From assembly GCA_013397695.1 (NCBI GenBank), contig VYZI01000054.1, positions 124,001 through 188,000 of the forward strand: a stretch of 64,000 nt of DNA, written 5' to 3'. The stretch comes from Centropus unirufus. Taxonomy: Eukaryota; Chordata; Aves; Cuculiformes; Centropidae. The position numbers and the translations under genes were made by a program. Every line of letters begins with the position of its first letter. The first letter of the stretch is position 1. Below the pieces are notes generated by a model. That model was not told the origin of the DNA. It made no database searches and saw only the letters and a list, made by a program, of their open reading frames with translations. Positions 54,401 through 59,770 of this stretch are shown here, piece by piece.

Positions 54401-55390
54401 CAAGGAGCTTTGCAGGCAAAGCCAGGAGCCAACTCTGATCTGAGCTTTAAGAAAAATAGCACAGAAAATTCCCATAAACTGTGTCATATGCTCTGTGCAA
54501 GTGAACAAAAAGCCATGTGGCAAAAGGAACAGCAGCTTGTTAAGAGGTGCCCCAAGAGGGCTAGGCTACCTACCACAACAGAGTCCTTCCCCCGCAGTAG
54601 CCGCTTTCTAGCTCTTCCCTGGAAAGCCACATAACTCTAGGATTGCCAGGTGATGCGCGGGCTTCTGCCCAGAGCAGAAGTGCATCAGGAAAGCACCACC
54701 ACGCTCCTCCTTCCATGGTCCCACTCAGTACTGCAGCCTGTGGCCAGGAGGGCTGCTCTCAAGACGCTCCCTGGAGAGCATCCTACCGAGAAATGTCTTT
54801 ACCCCAACTTAGTGCCAGGCAGGAGACAAGGCAGGGCGCTGCTGCTCTACCCTGGGAAGAAAGAGGCCATGCACAGAGAAAGCGGAGGCAGGCGTAGCTC
54901 CATGTGTGGTGGGATGGACATGGACGGTGGGGGGGGCTAGAAGTTCTCACCCTCCAACAGCTGCTGTGCTCTCTCATGGTCCATCCCGCCAGCAGCAGGC
55001 TGAAAGCTGAGCAGTTCTGCCTGTTGCCATTGTGGCATCACCCAAAACTCACCCAGAGCTGGGCTTTCTCCTGTCTTTTCCCCCAGATGAGGTGCTGGGG
55101 CGATTGGGACTGCCAGGCAAGAACAAGCTGGGTCAAAGGGACCAAACAGCAGCTCTGGGGTTACCTGCAGAGTGCAATGGGGGCTGTGAATATCCTGCAT
55201 TCTTTCCCATCTCTGATCTGATGTTTTATGCCCATGGTTGAACTTTCCAGGAGCCCTCGTTCTAATGGAGTTTCCTTTCCCCTGCAGGAACTACAACGAT
55301 AGCTGTTTCCTGGATTCTCCCGTCTATCCGGAATTAGCAGATGTCCAGTGGTATGGGCAAGAAAAAGCCAAGCCTGGGACCCTAGTGTGA
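376..55390 (+). CDS. FRMD4A: FRMD4A, FERM domain-containing protein 4A (spliced gene, 5' exons outside the window)
   Basis: The fifteen exons listed separately translate to about 820 residues. They match FRMD4A in order and in intron phase, as far as I recall the mammalian protein. The vertebrate protein is about 1,040 residues, so roughly the first 170-190 residues (F1 and most of F2) lie upstream of the window. Known role: a membrane-cortex scaffold that links the Par3 polarity complex to cytohesin/ARNO exchange factors and so to Arf6 activation in epithelial cells. Visible layout: end of FERM F2, F3, linker, CUPID coiled-coil region (37045-43842), proline-rich stretch (45566-45803), Ser-rich basic tail (46213-51535) and two alternative ends. 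The paralogue FRMD4B is the main alternative; motifs such as GNIASEDSS and DVQWYGQEKAKPG fit 4A better. One exon of F3 is not visible (see the gap). No stop codon or frameshift was seen in any exon. Confidence 0.96.
645..702 (+). CDS. FRMD4A: FRMD4A exon b: F2/F3 junction of the FERM domain
   Basis: T645 completes the Asn codon, then the exon reads YMSIVESLPTYGVHYYAVK and stops on a codon border. LPTYGVHYY is the usual start of the FERM F3 (PH/PTB-like) lobe. Borders are ttttgcag/TTACATG and GTAAAG/gtacgt. The intron before it is only 203 bases. Confidence 0.95.
703..2481 (+). other. FRMD4A: FRMD4A intron b-c
   Basis: Intron without a recognised gene. It holds only low-complexity patches: a T run near 1270-1280 and a short (ATT)n stretch at 1316-1327. 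The open frames on either strand resemble no protein I know. Confidence 0.8.
2482..2568 (+). CDS. FRMD4A: FRMD4A exon c: FERM F3 core strands
   Basis: Twenty-nine whole codons, phase 0 at both ends. The exon begins DKQGIPWWLGLSYKGIFQYD and ends KVKPRK. The WWLGLS...GIFQYD pattern is the conserved beta-sheet of the F3 lobe. Borders are cttccag/GACAAG and AGAAAG/gtaagc. The next visible exon does not fit this phase, which is the evidence for a missing exon. Confidence 0.96.
9981..10000 (+). repeat. Perfect 10-bp tandem pair
   Basis: ATTGAAACCA occurs twice in direct succession. It is followed by a short palindrome, AAGCACTTGTGCTT. No function is apparent; it looks like a replication-slippage duplication. 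Confidence 0.9.
12185..12590 (-). mobile_element. Mariner-type DNA transposon relic (3' part of a transposase)
   Basis: Read on the minus strand, this encodes broken pieces of a mariner (DD34D) transposase C-terminus. From 12560 down they are a PAH-like piece, NNITVLEHP, FLFPKIK (12426-12446), a helix-rich stretch LVEDVKAKVTEILKNL, and CINSEGNYLEGH followed by a stop at 12259-12261. Pieces lie in different frames with in-frame stops. The SPDLAPCDFF segment that normally holds the third catalytic Asp is collapsed to about SPYF, so the copy is dead. An A-rich run and a sequence like a terminal repeat lie near 12185-12250. The 5' half of the element is not recognised. Chicken Galluhop-like mariner is one possible family. 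Confidence 0.75.
15216..15249 (+). repeat. Perfect 17-bp tandem duplication
   Basis: GGATTGTGATCGGCTAA is present twice back to back (15216-15232 and 15233-15249). It is intronic, with no gene nearby. Probably a recent slippage duplication and possibly polymorphic. Confidence 0.9.
16605..16665 (+). repeat. A-rich low-complexity tract
   Basis: A run of AAAACAAA-type units within the intron. Short chance open frames across it have biased composition and no family likeness. Confidence 0.7.
17393..17434 (+). repeat. A/T low-complexity run at the edge of the CpG island
   Basis: About forty bases of A with short T blocks sit abruptly between GC-rich sequences. A degenerate poly(A)-like insertion tail is possible, but I recognise no element beside it. 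Confidence 0.75.
17802..18601. other. Assembly gap (800 N)
   Basis: Exactly 800 unknown bases flanked by very GC-rich DNA, a usual place for sequencing dropout. The round size suggests an estimated or placeholder length. Long open frames running through the N block are artefacts. It is the best hiding place for the missing F3 exon. Confidence 0.98.
18640..18750 (-). mobile_element. CR1 LINE fragment (3' end)
   Basis: On the plus strand it starts with AATCATAGAATC-like tail units. It then reads GGTTGGAAGGGACC, a degenerate AGTTCCAACCCCC and GGCAGGGACAC, which is the reverse complement of the CR1 3' end. Similarity fades after about 110 bases. It lies directly beside the N gap, so more of the element may be in the gap. 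Confidence 0.85.
20425..20520 (-). repeat. Possible MIR SINE relic
   Basis: The order CTCTCTTCATTGTAG, ATCCTGTAAAGGGGGGAAAT and GAGTTAATT resembles the reverse complement of the MIR core. The likeness is faint and could be chance. Confidence 0.35.
21346..21640 (-). mobile_element. CR1 LINE fragment with the end of ORF2
   Basis: The plus strand begins with ATAGAATCATGGAATCACCAGGTTGGAAAAGACCTC, the reversed CR1 3' UTR. On the minus strand about 75 residues stay open. They include GRFTLDIRKKIFTKRVIRPW and EVVESPSLEVFK, the usual C-terminal tail of CR1 ORF2 downstream of the reverse transcriptase. The 5' side ends near 21640. This is a typical 5'-truncated, inactive copy. Confidence 0.92.
22919..23057 (+). 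CDS. FRMD4A: FRMD4A exon e: end of FERM lobe F3
   Basis: A22919 is the third base of a split codon. The exon then reads 46 codons starting ASVTRRTFGHSGIAVHTWYA and ending LDRKQSK. The segment CPALIKSIWAMAISQHQFYL is the closing helix of the F3 lobe. Borders are ctctccag/AGCATCC and AGCAAG/gtaagt. Its starting phase cannot follow exon c directly. Confidence 0.96.
23058..29568 (+). other. FRMD4A: FRMD4A intron e-f
   Basis: A 6.5-kb intron. It holds an A run at 23169-23184 and one MIR-like relic (27433-27560). Otherwise nothing is recognised on either strand. Confidence 0.8.
27433..27560 (+). repeat. MIR-like ancient SINE relic
   Basis: The order ATTTTACTTCC, GTGCAAACAGAGGCAGGGGA, TTAAGTGTCTTGCCCAAAG and AGTAACAGAGCTAGAAGTG follows the plus-strand MIR core (bases equivalent to its GAGGCACAGAG and CTTGCCCAAGG parts). 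It is heavily diverged, as expected for an amniote-age element. Confidence 0.65.
29569..29710 (+). CDS. FRMD4A: FRMD4A exon f: FERM-adjacent linker
   Basis: It starts in phase 0 with SKIHAARSLSEIAIDLTETG and ends with a Ser/Gly-rich SGSSGSLLSS plus one base of a Gly codon. Forty-seven codons plus 1 base. Borders are atgtccag/TCCAAG and TCATCAG/gtaggt. It links the FERM domain to the coiled-coil region; the Ser/Gly end is probably flexible. Confidence 0.96.
29711..37044 (+). other. FRMD4A: FRMD4A intron f-g
   Basis: A 7.3-kb intron. One weak MIR-like relic is at 32150-32235, and T/G-rich low complexity lies near 34490-34565. Many short open frames occur on both strands, none with a recognisable family. 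Confidence 0.8.
32150..32235 (+). repeat. Possible MIR/L2-type relic
   Basis: AATGAGGACATGAAATCTCATAGAGGGACAGTGACTTCC followed by a degenerate copy of the CACACAGCTAGTAAG part is reminiscent of the shared MIR/L2 core. The match is weak. Confidence 0.35.
37045..37178 (+). CDS. FRMD4A: FRMD4A exon g: start of the CUPID coiled coil
   Basis: GT completes the Gly codon, then the exon reads SQESDSSQSAKKDMLAALKS and a charged helix ending LEELKKLCLREA. Length is 134 bases. This begins the CUPID (DUF3338) region shared by FRMD4A, FRMD4B and INAVA, known to bind cytohesin Arf-GEFs. The Leu/Glu/Arg heptad-like pattern (EETLRQRLEELKKL) predicts a coiled coil. Borders are gatag/GTTCCC and GAAGCG/gtaggc. 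Confidence 0.96.
37179..40425 (+). other. FRMD4A: FRMD4A intron g-h
   Basis: A 3.2-kb intron with no recognised repeat or gene. The longest open frames (for example 37163-37792, which reads through the exon g donor) have no family likeness. Confidence 0.8.
40426..40548 (+). CDS. FRMD4A: FRMD4A exon h: CUPID middle part
   Basis: Forty-one whole codons, phase 0 at both ends. It opens ELTGKLPREYPLDPGEEPPI and closes FKLDEQKILPKGE. The DPGEEPPIVRRRIGTAFKL block is characteristic of the FRMD4/INAVA family and breaks the coiled coil into two halves. Borders are tgcttacag/GAGCTC and GGAGAG/gtgaga. A phase-0 cassette of 123 bases could be skipped without a frameshift. Confidence 0.96.
40549..43613 (+). 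other. FRMD4A: FRMD4A intron h-i
   Basis: A 3.1-kb intron. No repeat or embedded gene is recognised. Confidence 0.8.
43614..43842 (+). CDS. FRMD4A: FRMD4A exon i: second CUPID helix
   Basis: It starts EAELERLEREFAIQSQITEA and continues with a Lys-rich helix containing KKLKKQRKTSYLNALKKL, ending RASLIID plus one base. Seventy-six codons plus 1. The heptad-like leucines and charged residues indicate the second coiled-coil segment of the cytohesin-binding region. Borders are ttcccag/GAGGCA and ATAGATG/gtaagt. Confidence 0.96.
43843..45033 (+). other. FRMD4A: FRMD4A intron i-j
   Basis: A 1.2-kb intron with a T-rich run near 44270-44295. Nothing else is recognised. Confidence 0.8.
45034..45090 (+). 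CDS. FRMD4A: FRMD4A exon j: acidic linker
   Basis: The exon is 57 bases. With the G of exon i it reads EGNIASEDSSLSDALVLED, where mammals have Asp at the first position as I recall. It is short, acidic and Ser-rich, so probably disordered. Borders are gccttcag/AAGGAA and GAGGATG/gtacgt. Length divisible by three makes it a possible cassette exon. Confidence 0.95.
45091..45565 (+). other. FRMD4A: FRMD4A intron j-k
   Basis: A 475-base intron. Nothing is recognised in it. Confidence 0.85.
45566..45803 (+). CDS. FRMD4A: FRMD4A exon k: proline-rich SH3-ligand-like segment
   Basis: Seventy-eight codons with two split ends. It reads EDSQVTSTISPLQSPHKGLP, then PRPPLHNRPPPPQSLEGLRQ, a His/Asn/Asp-rich stretch and a basic KKRSSHSHS end. 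The PPRPP and RPPPPQ cores are candidate SH3 or WW ligands. Borders are tttgcag/AGGATT and TTCCAG/gtgagc. Confidence 0.96.
45804..46212 (+). other. FRMD4A: FRMD4A intron k-l
   Basis: A 409-base intron ending in the tandem acceptor CTTCAGCAG. Nothing else is recognised. Confidence 0.85.
46213..46377 (+). CDS. FRMD4A: FRMD4A exon l: Ser-rich basic tail
   Basis: The first base completes a Ser codon, then SSHKRFPSTG begins from that junction and the exon ends RVRSPHYVHST plus two bases of Arg. The acceptor is TTCAG/CAG/CC, a NAGNAG site, so use of the second AG (46215) would drop one Ser without changing the frame. The content is disordered and phosphosite-like (PIRSLGHWNSQSSMPSTPDL). The donor is CACACG/gtaagt. 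Confidence 0.95.
46378..48122 (+). other. FRMD4A: FRMD4A intron l-m
   Basis: A 1.7-kb intron. The T run 48099-48109 belongs to the polypyrimidine tract before the acceptor. No repeat or gene is recognised. Confidence 0.8.
48123..48982 (+). CDS. FRMD4A: FRMD4A exon m: large disordered tail exon
   Basis: At 860 bases, this is the largest coding exon here. It starts RSVDISPTRLHSLAQHFRHR (R split with exon l) and ends RVTRMPQMCKATS plus one base. It is rich in Ser and in basic phosphosite-like motifs (RSSSLES, RHKSAGN, RTPSLGR). Conserved blocks include CTSHSSSEHYYPAQMN and QYRIKEYPLYIEG. No folded domain is expected. If the donor at 48983 is not used, the frame runs 34 codons further to a TAG at 49084-49086. 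Borders are ccctgcag/GTCAGT and ACATCAG/gtgaga. Confidence 0.97.
48983..51438 (+). other. FRMD4A: FRMD4A intron m-n
   Basis: A 2.5-kb intron. Only a small tandem ATACTTAAA pair near 50178-50195 stands out. No gene is recognised. Confidence 0.8.
51439..51535 (+). CDS. FRMD4A: FRMD4A exon n: last shared coding exon
   Basis: The exon has 97 bases, split codons at both ends. It reads AALPHSQRSSTPSSELAATP, then PGSPHHILSWQT plus GG of a Gly codon. Borders are tttttcag/CTGCCT and CAGACTGG/gtgagt. Both terminal exons downstream supply a purine that completes the Gly codon, so either can be joined. Confidence 0.95.
51536..53237 (+). other. FRMD4A: FRMD4A intron n-o
   Basis: A 1.7-kb intron with a long pyrimidine-rich tract (about 53178-53235) before the acceptor of exon o. 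Nothing else is recognised. Confidence 0.8.
53238..53307 (+). CDS. FRMD4A: FRMD4A exon o: alternative last coding exon, acidic end
   Basis: A53238 completes the Gly codon and the exon reads EAADNSPTMDESQSPTHQST, then DE and TAG at 53305-53307. This is the ...HQSTDE end I recall for a mammalian FRMD4A isoform. The end is acidic and is not a PDZ ligand. The acceptor is tttgttcag/AGAAGC. A transcript ending here could use ATTAAA at 53929-53934. Confidence 0.9.
53308..55287 (+). other. FRMD4A: Between the two alternative last exons
   Basis: This is 3' UTR of the short form in its first part and intron for the long form. It holds ATTAAA (53929-53934), followed by GT-rich sequence, and AATAAA (54240-54245). 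Open frames here are chance frames of biased composition. Confidence 0.7.
53929..53934 (+). terminator. FRMD4A: Candidate poly(A) signal for the short 3' form
   Basis: ATTAAA lies about 620 bases after the TAG of exon o, and CTGCTGTCGTGTCTG follows as a possible GU-rich element. A second candidate is AATAAA at 54240-54245. Neither can be confirmed without transcript ends. Confidence 0.45.
55288..55390 (+). CDS. FRMD4A: FRMD4A exon p: alternative last coding exon, GTLV end
   Basis: G55288 completes the Gly codon. The exon then reads NYNDSCFLDSPVYPELADVQ, WYGQEKAKPGTLV and TGA at 55388-55390. The last residues T-L-V fit a class I PDZ ligand (Ser/Thr-X-hydrophobic). The acceptor is ttcccctgcag/GAACTA. 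This end, too, belongs to known FRMD4A isoforms as I recall. A long 3' UTR follows. Confidence 0.94.
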
Positions 55391-58177
55391 ACCCCTGACC
55401 TCAAGCTGATCACGTCAACGCCATTCTGAGATCACCTCACTGCCTCTCATTTGCCTTACCCAGATGCACTGTCACCCAGCACCAGCTTCAACTCTTAAGC
55501 ACTTTTCTCACGATGCAATTCAAGACGCCATTACAGAACACCGGCCGGAGACAGCCCCCACGACAGCGACGGGCACAGCGCATCCCGCTGCCGGACTGGT
55601 GCACTCCCACAGCCATATTAATAACCAGTCAGCAATTAAGAATTGATTTCCCTTTGAAACAGTTGGAAGCTTTTCAAGGCTCACATCAAATCTTGCCGCG
55701 TTGATTTCCATGACCTGCAATCTGAAGCCAACAGAGCATTCGTTTCGTTTAAAGAGGGGTGGGGGGATAAAATGGGACAGAGGCTGAGAATTGGATATCA
55801 ATCCTGGAAGTGCGTCTGTTATGAAATAGTAAAATTCATCACTTCAAAGATGTGTCAGAGTCTCACAGTCAGATCTGCACTGCCAAAGGTCACACCAACG
55901 TCGGCAGCATGAGTTTGCTCAGCAGCTTCTACCTGCGTCTCATTTAACTCAACAGCAGACACGGGCACCTCCGGTAAACCGGCCCTTCCTTTGCTTAGAG
56001 CCCACCTACACACAAGGGAAATGACCCCGCACGCTGAAGACACTGGAGGCCTGGGCTGGTACCGTCATCGCTGTCTGCAAGCTCCTATAAAACTGGACCA
56101 ACAAGGTTTAAGAAGGCATTGTCTGAAGCAGAGGCGAGGGTTGCTGCTCACGGCATCGCTGTTTGGCACGGGCTGCACACCAACACACAGGGAGGTTGGG
56201 GTTGTGCCAGTTTGGTTTTTTAAATACCCTGATGAAGATAAAGCTTGCCAAAAATCCTTTCTACAGACACAGCCAAAAAACTCCAATCCATTCCTGCACA
56301 CAGCATTAACATGAAATCAAAGGGAAAGCACACGGCAATCTAATCACCCCGGTAAAGCCACATTAACATATCTGCTCCACTCCTCTTCCCTTCGTTAGCA
56401 CCAGTGCAGCACAGGGCTCGGCACCCGGTGCTGCAGTGCGGGAGAACCGGTCTGTCGGGAACCAGAAGGGCTCCACAGGGGGGGCTGAACAACCAGCAGA
56501 CGAAGCAGATTTTCCCATTGCAAGAAGCGCCCACAAGAAAGAGAAGCAACTAAACCAAGCGTTGGACACCAAGAACTGCCCTGATACCAAAAGGAACCGT
56601 ACGAGAGCGTCGTGGAAGGAGCTGCAAGTTTACACGTTCTTTCGAGCAATGCTTTATACACGTCAAGCCATGGAACTTCAAAAGGCCTCAAAAACACTTT
56701 TGTAACGAACAAGTGCACAATCGAGGTGGATGTTGAAGCTGGCACATCTTCACTGCGGTGCTATGCTGTTTTTATTGCCACTAGATGGGGGGAGGCCCCC
56801 CGGCCTTCCCCCTGTTTGTGCGTGCAAACGATGATTTCCTATGGGAAAGGCATTAAAAGAAACGGCTGGAGGGGGTTACTTTGTGAAAAGCAGAAACTGA
56901 AGTTAGCTTTAGTCTAAGGAAAAAAAAAAAAAAAAGGAAAAACCAGTGCGAGTGTGCGTGCGTGTGTGCGTTCCAAGAACAACAACAGTGTCTACCAGAC
57001 AAAGTAGGGCAAAACATTCAAAATTAAACACCGACTTGGGGGGCTGCCACACCTTTTGGTATTGAGATTGCTGGAAAACTGCATTCCAGGCTTTAAGGGA
57101 ATGGGTTCTTCATAATTAGGCTTGGAAATACGATGGGGTTCCTGAGCAGCCCGTGCAAGAGCCTTTCTGCAAGGCGTTGGCAAGGTTTCCCGCAGGTCCC
57201 TGAGCTGCATGCACCCCTGTCCCACAGCACTGGGGGCAGGGGAGGTGGCCCTGTAGAGAGGACAGCAGTGGCACCAAGGGCTGTTACTTGTCCTGGGAAA
57301 CCCACAGCAGAGCCAGGAAGGAAACTGGTTTGGGTTCACACATAAAGCATAAATAAATTAACCCCCGAAACAACCACCAAGCCACACTTTTGTACAGGCA
57401 AGGGGTTTTTAAAGGTGACCATGCCAGCCCAGCACCTCTGGAGCTCCAGGAGGAAGCGTCATGGGAGCACAACCTCCTTTGACAGGAAGAGAAACCTTGG
57501 AAACAATTGCTGGAAGAACGGAGAGCAGTGAGGTTCTACCCTATAGCCCAACATGCAAATTGCTGTTTTCACCATCTCTTTGTGCTTTGGGGTCTTTAAC
57601 AGGGGAATTACTCCAAGCTCCTAATTGGATTTTTAGCTGGATAAGAGATAGTACAGATTAGTGACATTTACTGATAAGATTCAGTAGCTAAAGGATTAAA
57701 GAAGGACCAAATTAAGCAGAAGCAAGTAATTTAGCCCACGGATTTTTAGGGGCTCTGAGCAACTGTCTGTCTTCTTTTTAATTTCCCTGGTAAGTGGTTT
57801 TGGTTAGGGTTTGGGTTTTTTCTGTGTACCTTCTTTTAATTAAAAAGAATTCTACAACAGTGGCACTATGAAGCCTCTGGGCACTACAGAAAGAAACATT
57901 AATTCCCCACAAGACCAGATCCGCAGTTTTGCAGCAAAGGTTAAAAGGTGGCAGCCCTGAAATTAGGACAAAAAAAATAAAAAAAATGGTTGGCCTGAAT
58001 TGCAAACAGGCTCGAGTAGAGAAAAAAAAAAACTTTCTGGAAACAGGATTGAGTTTTTGCTTTGCGTTCTGCTTTTCTGTACTGCAATCAAGGCACACGT
58101 GAGCAGCCAGTCTGGTAGTAAAGACAGATTTAAGTAAAACAGGTTTTACTGTTTAGCTCAATTCAATTAAACACAAA

Positions 58178-58185
58178 TGTACATA
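58178..58185 (+). promoter_or_regulatory. Pumilio-type site TGTACATA
   Basis: It matches the Pumilio recognition pattern UGUANAUA on the sense strand of the 3' UTR, in an AU-rich stretch right before a hairpin. Binding is an inference from the motif alone. Confidence 0.5.
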
Positions 58186-58188
58186 AAA

Positions 58189-58212
58189 ATGTTAATCAGA
58201 TGAGATTAACAT
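58189..58212 (+). promoter_or_regulatory. 3' UTR hairpin, 9-bp perfect stem
   Basis: ATGTTAATC and GATTAACAT are perfect inverted copies around the 6-base loop AGATGA. The stem is AT-rich and therefore modest in stability. It starts three bases after the Pumilio-type site. Confidence 0.7.
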
Positions 58213-58874
58213 ATTTAAGTATAACGCGGAGGGGGTATATACAGAGCTATTATATACGAGCACTTGACTACCAACTTAACCCCTCCTTACTTTTTTAGTT
58301 TCCAAGGCTCCATCTGACATAAAGCCACCCTTGCGTTCTTAGTCTCCAAGTCTGATGCTCCCTCTGTTTCAGGCAGGAGCTGGGGGCACGGCCGACGCAC
58401 CGGGCCGCGCTGGGAGGCAAGGTTTATTTTTCAATGATATTATATGCAGTCGAGTGTTGAAAATGTTGAAACAGTCCCATTTGTTTTCACTCTGTCTTAG
58501 TTTTAGTTCCAGGCATAGCCGATCCCCATTCAGGTGCTATCAGATGACCAGTTACTGCTTAGTTAACTAGATGTAAAGTTTTACATATATATTAATGTCA
58601 ATAGTTTTATTACAAGTTGTGTAAAATGGACTCTAGTTTAAAAAAAGAGGAGAAAAAAAAGGAATAAAAAAAGTTAGGTCTCTCCTGAAATTGACTTTAG
58701 AGCATGGAAAATGATTTTACTGGATTCTGTTCAACTGTAATCAAGGAAAAAATATGTATGTTGTAGAAAAAGGTGCAGAACTAAAAAAGATCTGCTTTTA
58801 ATTTATTCTTTTTGTATTAAGGATTTGTATAGTTACCTTTACATTTTGCAAAACGGTGTTGTCAACACTTCCTT

Positions 58875-58880
58875 ATTAAA
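58875..58880 (+). terminator. FRMD4A: Main FRMD4A poly(A) signal ATTAAA
   Basis: ATTAAA lies within CTTCCTTATTAAAGCATTTTC. GT/T-rich DNA (TGGTCTTTTC, GTGCCTTGTGG) follows 20-60 bases later, as expected for a cleavage site near 58895-58900. The AU-rich UTR composition stops here and GC content rises. Confidence 0.75.
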
Positions 58881-59221
58881 GCATTTTCAAAATGAAACCT
58901 CGCAGTGGTCTTTTCAGGAGGGCGCAGTGCCTTGTGGCTCCTCACCGTGGCCCTCTGCATGAGGCTCTGGTCCAGATGTGCACACAGCTGGTCAGAGCTT
59001 CAGGGTGGGACCCACTCCTTTGCCGTCCGGGGGCCTGATGGCAAGAAATGCTGGTCCTGAAGAGCCAAGTCCATTGGGATTCAGTGTTCCCTGCTTGCTC
59101 CATCCTGCGCTCCCTCAAGCATCTGTTTCGGGGCACAGGAGGGGTCTCGGGCAGCAAGAAACCACGAGTGACTTCCCAGCACAGTGCCTGACAAAAGTAG
59201 CTTGAAATCAGGTGAGAGAGG

Positions 59222-59770
59222 GGATTCAGCCCCTCTACTCCGCTTTTGTGAGACCCCACCTGGAGCACCGCAACCATTTCTGGAGCCCACGGCACAGGAA
59301 ACACATGGATCAGTTAGAGTGAGCCCAGAGGAGGCCATGAAGATGATCAGAGGGCTGGAGCACCAGGCTGAGAGAGTCAGGATTGTTCAGCCTGGAAAAG
59401 AGAAGGCTCCAGGGAGACTTTTTATCAGCCTTTCAGTACTTACAGGAGGCCTACAGGAAAGATGGCAAGGGGCTCTTCATCAGGGAGCGCAGGGGCAGGA
59501 TGAAAGGTTATGGCTTTAAGGTGAAAGAGGGGAGATTTAGATTAGATATTGGGAAGAATTTATCAGTGAGGGTGGTGAGGCACTGGAACAGGTTGTCCAG
59601 AGAAGGCACAGATCCTCCATCCCTGGAGGTGATCAAGGCCAAGCTGGATGAGGCTTTGAACAGCCCGATCCAGTGGAAGGTGTTCCTGCCCACAGCAGGG
59701 GATTTGAACCGGATGACCTTTAAGGTCCCTTCTGACCCAAACCATTCTATGATCCTGTGGTTCTATGACA
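59222..59770 (+). mobile_element. CR1 LINE fragment, sense to FRMD4A, with the end of ORF2
   Basis: About 550 bases of the CR1 3' part. They run from CTCTACTCCGCTTTTGTGAGACCCCACCTGGAG, through GGTGGTGAGGCACTGGAACAGG, to the tail ATTCTATGATCCTGTGGTTCTATGAC. The frame 59383-59690 keeps about 100 residues of the ORF2 C-terminus (FRLDIGKNLSVRVVRHWNRL, PSLEVIKAKLDEAL). It is 5'-truncated and lacks the reverse transcriptase, so it is inactive. Confidence 0.94.

Larger units (their letters stand above)
55391..58900 (+). other. FRMD4A: FRMD4A long 3' UTR
   Basis: About 3.5 kb from the TGA to the last poly(A) signal. Contents: an A run of about 17 (56919-56935) followed by alternating GT/CG sequence, an internal AATAAA (57352-57357), a second AATAAA (58663-58668), a Pumilio-type site and a 9-bp hairpin (both listed). 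AU-rich sequence dominates after 58100. Open frames on both strands here are chance frames. Confidence 0.8.
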
